A stretch of 64,000 nucleotides of DNA from Branchiostoma floridae (taxonomy: Eukaryota > Chordata > Leptocardii > Amphioxiformes > Branchiostomatidae): assembly GCF_000003815.2 (NCBI RefSeq), contig NC_049993.1:13948178-14012177 (forward strand), read 5' to 3'. The notes below the pieces were generated by a model. That model worked only from the letters and a program-made list of their open reading frames with translations, was not told the DNA's origin and did not search any database. Positions 48,421 through 64,000 of the stretch are shown piece by piece (the first letter of the stretch is position 1; every line of letters begins with the position of its first letter). The position numbers and the translations under genes are program-made.

Positions 48421-49430
48421 AGTTTTAAGTAACTTCACGTTATCATGGCAAACAAAAACCATTCAATAACATACTAGTTTAACTCGTTCCACTTTAGATG
48501 GCGATCGTCTAGTGTCTGGACAGTGATGAAAATTGGATTTGTGTGACTCTTAGTTTCATAACCGAAAGAAATGTCAACAGACGGTGGTTTCAAACTGGAA
48601 TATATTTAAAAAATGGCGATTTAACAAACCGTCCGTCGACTTGATATCCCTAAATATGCCTTTTAAAGAACAACGGATGTATGTCACCCTGTGGATAAAG
48701 GTGAACACAATTACGATATTATCTGTATTATAATCTTTCAAACGTAATGTTAGCAGATGTTGTCAAATTGACTAGACAATAGATTCCTTCTACAGGTCTT
48801 ATATTCTAAGTATCAGGAATAAGCCCAACATTGCAACAAATCAAGCAAGACAGGAAGTGAACATTACTGAATTCAATTAAGATGTTTTCAACATAGAAAT
48901 TAAAGAGAAACAAACTCACATTCAACTGTAGGTATTTAATAATTACATATATCAACAAACTTCAAAGAAGAAATGATTTATATTCTAATTGTACAAACTT
49001 CAAAGAACAATGTACTTTAATTGCATTTGGTACTGCGTTAATTCTTCTATAGTCAAAAACTGCAGTTAATTGTATATAGTGCAGTTTTAACTTTTATTTC
49101 TTATGTAATAAGGATGCGTGATGATGATGATGATTATGATATGATAAGGTATAAATGTTGGCACAAAAAGAACAGAACATGATTCTAAAAGGATATACTT
49201 TTATCAGAAAAGCTGATGAATGTAAGTTTGTAACTATATGCTTCAGTCAGCCCCAAACAATTGTATACCAACCACGAGGATTGATAGTCTTCTTTATCTA
49301 GTATTTGGATTTTCCTGACAATAAGACAATAAATCTCAAGTATGGAAAAGTTGGACACGTGAGCGTCCTTTTCTGTCGGTTGAGATTGTACATTATCTGA
49401 TATGAATTTATGTTGCCGCTCTAACTCTCC
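48421..49430. other. 3' flank of gene 6
   Basis: Non-coding and AT-rich; matches the 3' flank of gene 5 (42387-43395), including the GATGAT run near 49118. No gene is recognised. Confidence 0.6.
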
Positions 49431-49870
49431 CTAAATACATACGACTACTCTCCAAGCAGAGGGTTGTGGGGAAGAGTGTGATCTTCATATGTGTCCCGTA
49501 GATACTATTCATAATATGAACATTTTCAAGTAATTGTTTTTTCTAAAACCATACCTTACACATATAAAATGTAAATAATGATAAAATGAAAAGAAACAGC
49601 GAATATGCATTAAAGCTTGTTTTGTATCAAATAATGTAATTTGTCTCGACTTTAAAAGTCCTTTCATGTAATCTCTTTAAAGTAAATCAAGGACATTACA
49701 TAGTGTCCTTGAGTAAATGTGAGAGGGTGCCCAGTGTCTGGGGCTGCGCTCAGACCAGCCAGTGTTGACCAGGTGTAGGACGTGCCATTTTTCTGTCTGG
49801 AAACCTGTACAAGTGGCACCATCTTGAAAGGGCAGGAGCATGGAAGTCAACAAAATTAGTACACAAACTT
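49431..49870 (+). pseudogene. Orphan promoter/exon-1 block (copy b)
   Basis: Same block as 43396-43825, but the start codon is lost (ACCATCTTGAAAGGGCAGG). It joins the KRI1-flank-like sequence GTCAACAAAATTAGTACAC directly. There is no splice donor. It cannot start a lectin gene. Confidence 0.7.
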
Positions 49871-49949
49871 GGGAGACAGATTTTGTCATTTTTTACACTC
49901 TCTGATTACATACCGACTCGTTTATTTCTTCTTCTTCTTTCCTACTGCC

Positions 49950-50478
49950 TAGCCTCAATTTTTTGAGATTATTGGCAGACTACGCATGGTTTAATTACAA
50001 TACAAGTGACCAGAACAAATAGACATGGGAAAAATGAAGGAAAATGCTGAGGGAAATAAAAACAAACTGATTTTCTGTGTGCAAAAAGACAGGACATGTG
50101 AATTAAGTGGGTTAATAGGACACTTATTTACATATATACAAGACGTGTGGGGGGTGGCTCAATGCAGCAGGGTCCTCCCCAGCTCAGTTTTGAACTGGGA
50201 GAGAGACCCCGCCTCCGCCACACCAGGCTCAAGTCCATTCCACTCTCTGATGGTACGAGGGAAGAACGAGAGCCTGTAGTAGTTGTTCCTGCACGCGATG
50301 GCCTGCAATGTTTGTGAGTGATTGGTGCGGCGGGAGCATCGGGACAAGCATGGTCGTGTGAGGTACGTACATGATGTTGTTGATGATTTTGTACAAGGTG
50401 ACCTGGCGGGCAATCTTCCTTCTAAGTTCGAGGGACTGCCAGCCAAGATTGTGAAGCATGGAGGTAACTGAGGTATTT
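49950..50478 (-). mobile_element. LINE 3' fragment, frameshifted
   Basis: Two overlapping minus frames encode the C-terminal end of a CR1-type LINE ORF2: SVTSMLHNLGWQSLELRRK in one and SFFPRTIREWNGL, AGSLSQFKTEL in the next. A frameshift lies between them, near 50370-50410. The fragment interrupts a KRI1 terminal-exon copy, whose remainder follows at 50473. It may be the same family as the LINE at 60209-63021, whose matching part falls in a gap. Confidence 0.8.
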
Positions 50479-50610
50479 TTTCTTCTGGTTCTGAAGAATG
50501 TACTTATAGTTCTTAGGATTAAAACCATACACTTTGATTCTCTCTTGCCTACATCTTAGGTGGCTGTTTGCTCTTGTACCATGGTGACAACCTTCTTCTT
50601 CTTCGAGTTG
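50473..50610 (-). pseudogene. KRI1: Fragment of the KRI1 terminal exon (copy b)
   Basis: Resembles 52165-52295 and is closest to the copy at 43905-44040, sharing the changes GTATGGTTTTAATCC and the extra base before GAGAGAATC. It contains in-frame stops and is a dead duplication fragment. Confidence 0.75.
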
Positions 50611-50935
50611 TTTTGTTTTAAAGCAATCCTATACGTACATGTAGATAAGGAAAAAATATTCAATTTTACCTCAAAGAAACAGCGAATATGCATTGAAACG
50701 TTTGTATCATCTAATGTAGTTTGTCTCTAAGATGTTTTGATCATGATGCAATATCTTTAAAGTAGGGTGAATCAAGACATTATATAGTGTCCTTGAGTAA
50801 ATGTGAGAGAGTGCCCAGTTTCTGGGGCTGCGCTCAGACCAGCCAGTGTTGACCAGATACCTGTACAAGTGGCACCATCTTGAAAGGGCAGCAGCATGGG
50901 TGGTTGAAGTCAACAAAATCTGTACACAAACTGGG
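50611..50935 (+). pseudogene. Orphan promoter/exon-1 block (copy c)
   Basis: The third displaced block. The untranslated part is shortened (GACCAGATACCTGTACAAG) and the start codon is lost (ACCATCTTGAAAGGGC). It again joins GTCAACAAAATCTGTACAC of KRI1-flank type. Confidence 0.7.
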
Positions 50936-50999
50936 GAGACAGATTTCTTCAGTTCTTACACTCTCTGATTACATACCGACTCTTTTGTTGTTTCTTCTG

Positions 51000-51860
51000 G
51001 TTTTGTGGAGGTAGCAAGTGTCAATGTCAACAAACGGTGGTTTCAAACTAATATTTTACAAATTGTGATTTGAAACCACCGCCTGTCTACTCGATATGCC
51101 TACATATACTGTCAAAGCAGACGTTAGGCTCCGGCTGTTTTTAAAAAACTTTTAAGGCCTCGAGACACCAAGAAAAATGTACAAAATAGAATGCCTGAAA
51201 ATGCCTAAAACGTCCAAAAACCACCGGAGCCTAACCTCTGCTTGGAGAATATGGTACATATGCACTTTTTAAGACCAACGAATATAAGTTACCCTGTGGG
51301 TAATGTTAACACAACAATTACAGTAATTGTCTGCATTATAATATTTCGAATCTATGTTTATTGTCAAATTGACTAAACAACCGACTCCTACTATAGGCCT
51401 TATGTTTAGAGACACTGCAATAAGCACAAAGCAGAGAAAACACAAGAAAATGACATTTGTGAATTAACATGATTTCAACATAAAAATTGAAGGGACACTC
51501 TCAGCAAAGCCACATTCAATTATAAGTATTAAATAATTACATATTAACAAACTTCAAAGAAGAAATTATGTATATCTTAAGTTTACAAACTTCAAAGAGC
51601 AATGTACTTTCAACTGGATTTGGTACTGCATAAATTCTGCTAGTCAAAAAACTGTTAATTGTAAATACATGTAGTGCAGTTTTCATTTCTTATATAATAA
51701 GGTATAAATGTTGGCACAAAAAATTGAACATGATTCTAAAAGGATAAAATTGTATCATAAAGTCTGACAAATGTAACTACATGTATATGCTTCAGTCAGC
51801 CCCAAACAATTGTATACCTATTATGAGGACTGATAGTCTTCTTTATTTAGACACATAGTA
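51000..51860. repeat. Remnant of a third plus-strand duplication unit (3' flank only)
   Basis: Sequence such as GACTCCTACTATAGGCCTTA, ACAAACTTCAAAGAAGAAAT and CTTCAGTCAGCCCCAAACAA matches the 3' flanks of genes 5 (42740-43250) and 6 (48780-49290). No exon 2-6 sequence precedes it. A unit therefore once existed here, or was copied without its exons. Low-complexity spacer without genes follows to 52141. Confidence 0.7.
51115..51245. repeat. Foldback element related to the intronic hairpins
   Basis: Ends AAGCAGACGTTAGGCTCCGG and CCGGAGCCTAACCTCTGCTT are inverted, and share the core GTTAGGCTCCG with the hairpins at 6831, 15060, 24535 and 33663. Finding it outside the receptor introns shows the family is a dispersed element. 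Confidence 0.75.
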
Positions 51861-52141
51861 GCTGAATATTCAAGCCCAATCTAGCCTAACCCACTGATTG
51901 GCTCCTGTCTTTGGCACATTGAAGCTGGTGACCAATCAGTAGGTTTTGCCTGATTTTCCTGCATATCTTAGCACAAGTCCATTCAGTAGGCTTGATTACT
52001 TTCAACCTCAACAATCGTATGCCATATTTTCAATAATTGTACATTAGCAGTTTTCTTGTAAAATAGCAACCATGAATAAAGTCAACAAAAACAGTACACA
52101 AAAAATTAGACAGACATATTTCGCTTTTTTCCACTCTGTGC

Positions 52142-60208
<8,067 letters not shown>

Positions 60209-63021
60209 GATCTTGATCTTGATCTTGATTGGGTACTGGACAACGCCCCTCAGTTGGGGCAAAGCGTCCAGNNNNNNNNNNNNNNNNNNNNNNNNNNNNN
60301 NNNNNNNNNNNNNNNNNNNNNNNNNNNNNNNNNNNNNNNNNNNNNNNNNNNNNNNNNNNNNNNNNNNNNNNNNNNNNNNNNNNNNNNNNNNNNNNNNNNN
60401 NNNNNNNNNNNNNNNNNNNNNNNNNNNNNNNNNNNNNNNNNNNNNNNNNNNNNNNNNNNNNNNNNNNNNNNNNNNNNNNNNNNNNNNNNNNNNNNNNNNN
60501 NNNNNNNNNNNNNNNNNNNNNNNNNNNNNNNNNNNNNNNNNNNNNNNNNNNNNNNNNNNNNNNNNNNNNNNNNNNNNNNNNNNNNNNNNNNNNNNNNNNN
60601 NNNNNNNNNNNNNNNNNNNNNNNNNNNNNNNNNNNNNNNNNNNNNNNNNNNNNNNNNNNNNNNNNNNNNNNNNNNNNNNNNNNNNNNNNNNNNNNNNNNN
60701 NNNNNNNNNNNNNNNNNNNNNNNNNNNNNNNNNNNNNNNNNNNNNNNNNNNNNNNNNNNNNNNNNNNNNNNNNNNNNNNAGATTGCGTCTCACAAAGCCT
60801 AACGTCTTGTTAGCCTTGGAAGCACTGTACTGTATGTGTTGTGACCAAGAGAGCTGGTTGTTGAGCGTGACTCCTAAGTATTTGTGGTTGTTAGTCTCGG
60901 CTAGAACATGACTTCCTAGTTTGTAGTCGTAGAGTTTAGGTTTACGTTTGTGGGTATAATGCATAACAAAACATTTGTCCGGGTGTAATTTCATCTGCCA
61001 TGTGTTTTGCCATGTATCTAATGTATTGATGTCCTCTTGTAAGAGGGTGTGATCTCTGTCACTGTTTATCTCCCTGTAAATGACCTAGTCATCCGCAAAG
61101 AGACGGATGTTAGAGTTGAGGTTGTCGGCTAAGTCATTAATGTACACTAAGAACAGTAGTGGTCCGAGCACGGTACCCTGGGGCACTCCAGAGACTACCT
61201 CTGCCCACTCTGAGTGCTCTCCCCCAACTACCACTCTTTGTTTACGATTTTTGAGAAAATTAGAGATCCAGTGAAGTACCTTACCCCTAATACCATAATT
61301 TTGGAGTTTTAGGAGTAAGCGATCATGAGGTACTTTGTCAAAAGCTTTTGCGAAGTCGGTTATAATCATATCTGTTTGCGACCTGGTATCTAAAGAATGG
61401 GCTAAGTCAGTTGTAGTTAAAATAAGTTGGGTTTCACATGAACGCTTTTTCCTAAACCCATGCTGCTTGTCAGATAATATAGAGTATTTGTCAAAATGAT
61501 CCATCATCTGTGATTGCACTATGTGCTCCATAACCTTACTACAAACACATGTGAGAGAAACAGGACGGTAATTTGCAGGATCAGTCCTGTCCCCCTTTTT
61601 AAAGATGGGAGAGATATTGGCATGTAGCCATGGGGAAGGGATTTGACCAGTTTCGAGTGATTTCTGACAAATAATAGTCAGAGCAGGGGCTAACTCAGCA
61701 GCTGCTAGTTTGAGGATCCTTGTTGGTAGGCCGTCTGGTCCACTTGCTTTGTGTGGATTCAGATCTTTCAGGAGTTTGGTGACTCCGTTTACATTGATGG
61801 AAAAGTCAGGCATAGTGGGGATAGAACTACGGGGGAGGTGGGGCATGTGTTCATCCTCTCGTGTAAAGACAGAGCTGAATTGGTTGTTAAGGATGTTGGC
61901 TTTGTTTCTGTTATCTGTTTCTAGCTTACCTTTCTGCTTAAGACTGGGGATCCCAGTTGTATCCTGTTTTAAGTGTTTGATGTGCGACCAAAACTTCTTG
62001 GGGGAATCAGAACATATAGAATTTACATATTTACGGTAGTTTTGTCTGGTAGTCTTTTTTGCTCGTTTGCGAATAGTGCGGAATTTAGTCAAGTTCTCGG
62101 TTGTTGGGTTTTTACGATAAGAGTTGTAGGCTCGCTGTTTTTTCTTATGTATTTTCCTAACCTTGTTGTTAATCCAAGGTGAAAAATTATTATTGTTTAC
62201 AGTTTTGGATGGGACATATTTATCCATTACTATCTTGATTTTGTCCACAAATTCATTATAAAGCTCTTCTGTTGTGCAGTTGTCAATGTTCCGTTTAGCT
62301 AAATTATTACTGTATTCCTGTAGCTCAGTTCTTATGGCGGTTTCATCAGCTTTTTTCCAAAGTGAAACACGCCTGGGGCTTTGTTTGATTTTCTTAGGTT
62401 TAACATTAACAGTAATAACTGGGATGCCATCATGGTCCCCTATACCTGGGATCAGAGAACAAGTTTCAACAAGTGATGAATTATTAGTTAAGAAAAGATC
62501 AAGGGTGTTATTGAGACGGGTTGGTTGATCCACAACCTGTTCGAGCCCAAAGTCATGTGTTAACTCTAAAAAATGCTTAGAAAGTGCACTATAGGGAGCG
62601 CTTGGGCTCACACATAAGTTGTTCCAGTCTATACCAGGGAAATTAAGATCCCCCCCTAGCCATACTTGGCCACCTTGTGGTTTAATCTTGTTTAATGAGG
62701 CTCTCAGTTTATCTACAAAGTCAATGTCTTTTGCGTAAGTATGAGATCTGTAACAAGAACCAATTGTAATCGGTTTGGCTCCTTGGATCTCCAAGGTTGC
62801 CCATACCGTTTCACACTCAGTATCTAGATCTAATCTATGTGTAACTATCAAGTCGTTCTTGTAGGCAAGGAGAACACCCCCTCCCTTTCTCCCCAGTTCT
62901 CTGTCTTTCCTTATGACGGTATAGTCTGGGGGGAAAAGTTCACTACTGCCAACTGAGTCATTTAGATGTGTTTCTGAGCCTAGTATAATATCTGGAGAAT
63001 GCTGGTCTAAGCATGCTGCTA
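60209..63021 (-). mobile_element. CR1/L2-group LINE, interrupted by gaps and a nonsense codon
   Basis: The minus strand encodes an apurinic-type endonuclease followed by a reverse transcriptase. The endonuclease frame is open from the gap edge at 63021 (SETHLND, then GDLNFPGIDW and GIGDHDGIPV). RT motifs, numbered from a leucine (TTG) codon at 62851, include HKASGPDGLPT, FKKGDRTDPANYRPVSLT, TDFAKAFDKVPH (about residue 498), SGVPQGTVLGP (about 554) and LFADD (584-588). TAG at 61085-61087 directly follows FADD. The frame then continues open (VIYREINSDRD ... KLHPDKCFVMHY, HKYLGVTLN) to a 508-nt gap. The 3' end has a tail of three to four ATCAAG repeats at about 60209-60230. The 5' part continues into the gap at 63022-63953. 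It inserted in the KRI1 locus, opposite to the plus-strand genes. Confidence 0.93.
60272..60779. other. Assembly gap, 508 N, within the LINE
   Basis: Hides the C-terminal part of the LINE ORF. Open frames that cross it are artefacts. Confidence 0.99.
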
Positions 63022-63953
63022 NNNNNNNNNNNNNNNNNNNNNNNNNNNNNNNNNNNNNNNNNNNNNNNNNNNNNNNNNNNNNNNNNNNNNNNNNNNNNNN
63101 NNNNNNNNNNNNNNNNNNNNNNNNNNNNNNNNNNNNNNNNNNNNNNNNNNNNNNNNNNNNNNNNNNNNNNNNNNNNNNNNNNNNNNNNNNNNNNNNNNNN
63201 NNNNNNNNNNNNNNNNNNNNNNNNNNNNNNNNNNNNNNNNNNNNNNNNNNNNNNNNNNNNNNNNNNNNNNNNNNNNNNNNNNNNNNNNNNNNNNNNNNNN
63301 NNNNNNNNNNNNNNNNNNNNNNNNNNNNNNNNNNNNNNNNNNNNNNNNNNNNNNNNNNNNNNNNNNNNNNNNNNNNNNNNNNNNNNNNNNNNNNNNNNNN
63401 NNNNNNNNNNNNNNNNNNNNNNNNNNNNNNNNNNNNNNNNNNNNNNNNNNNNNNNNNNNNNNNNNNNNNNNNNNNNNNNNNNNNNNNNNNNNNNNNNNNN
63501 NNNNNNNNNNNNNNNNNNNNNNNNNNNNNNNNNNNNNNNNNNNNNNNNNNNNNNNNNNNNNNNNNNNNNNNNNNNNNNNNNNNNNNNNNNNNNNNNNNNN
63601 NNNNNNNNNNNNNNNNNNNNNNNNNNNNNNNNNNNNNNNNNNNNNNNNNNNNNNNNNNNNNNNNNNNNNNNNNNNNNNNNNNNNNNNNNNNNNNNNNNNN
63701 NNNNNNNNNNNNNNNNNNNNNNNNNNNNNNNNNNNNNNNNNNNNNNNNNNNNNNNNNNNNNNNNNNNNNNNNNNNNNNNNNNNNNNNNNNNNNNNNNNNN
63801 NNNNNNNNNNNNNNNNNNNNNNNNNNNNNNNNNNNNNNNNNNNNNNNNNNNNNNNNNNNNNNNNNNNNNNNNNNNNNNNNNNNNNNNNNNNNNNNNNNNN
63901 NNNNNNNNNNNNNNNNNNNNNNNNNNNNNNNNNNNNNNNNNNNNNNNNNNNNN
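63022..63953. other. Assembly gap, 932 N
   Basis: Hides the 5' end of the LINE. The last 47 bases of the window (63954-64000) are too short to assign. Confidence 0.99.
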
Positions 63954-64000
63954 ACTAATTCTACAATTCAATTTTGTCCCTACCGGTCTACCGCTGCAGT

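Overview
The window looks like draft-assembly sequence from an invertebrate chordate, most probably a lancelet (Branchiostoma). The reasons are spliced eukaryotic genes with GT-AG introns, a chordate-like KRI1 gene, tRNA-derived SINEs, CR1/L2-type LINEs, many foldback elements, and runs of N marking assembly gaps (992-1091, 52431-52530, 60272-60779, 63022-63953). The species is inferred, not proven.

Region 1 (about 1.1-36.0 kb) is a tandem array of four segments of about 9 kb. Each carries one minus-strand gene of the same architecture: a 14-residue first exon, a 31-residue cytoplasmic module, a basic segment followed by one transmembrane helix, a short coiled-coil exon, a Gly-X-Y collagen exon and a single-exon C-type lectin domain (CTLD). 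That is the layout of a type II membrane collectin, like vertebrate collectin-12/CL-P1; orthology is not claimed. All four minus genes (425, 397, 415 and 425 aa) have open, phase-consistent exon chains. Every internal exon boundary is phase 1, so each exon can be duplicated or lost without a frameshift.

Region 2 (about 36.0-51.9 kb) holds two plus-strand members of the family, head-to-head with the minus array across 1.45 kb. They differ in having three and two copies of the cytoplasmic module. The CTLD exon of the first is clearly broken (two stops, 19- and 10-nt deletions). The CTLD of the second has lost its N-terminal cysteine hairpin and can be read in frame only from an internal acceptor. 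Downstream, several promoter/exon-1 blocks are fused to sequence from the 3' flank and last exon of KRI1, which records repeated segmental duplication at the array edge. A third plus-strand unit survives only as flanking sequence.

Region 3 (52.1-59.9 kb) holds the middle and C-terminal exons of KRI1, a nucleolar 40S ribosome-assembly factor, on the minus strand and convergent with the lectin genes. Its N-terminal exons lie beyond the window. Between them sits region 4 (about 60.2 kb to the end), a nearly full LINE with endonuclease and reverse transcriptase domains, interrupted by two gaps and by a nonsense codon directly after the catalytic FADD motif.

The collectin-like proteins would sit at the cell surface, trimerise through coiled coil and collagen, present lectin heads outside and carry tyrosine-containing modules inside. 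They are plausible innate recognition receptors. The most notable features are the variable number of cytoplasmic modules, the altered lectin sugar-binding motifs, and decay or remodelling of the CTLD on one side of the array.
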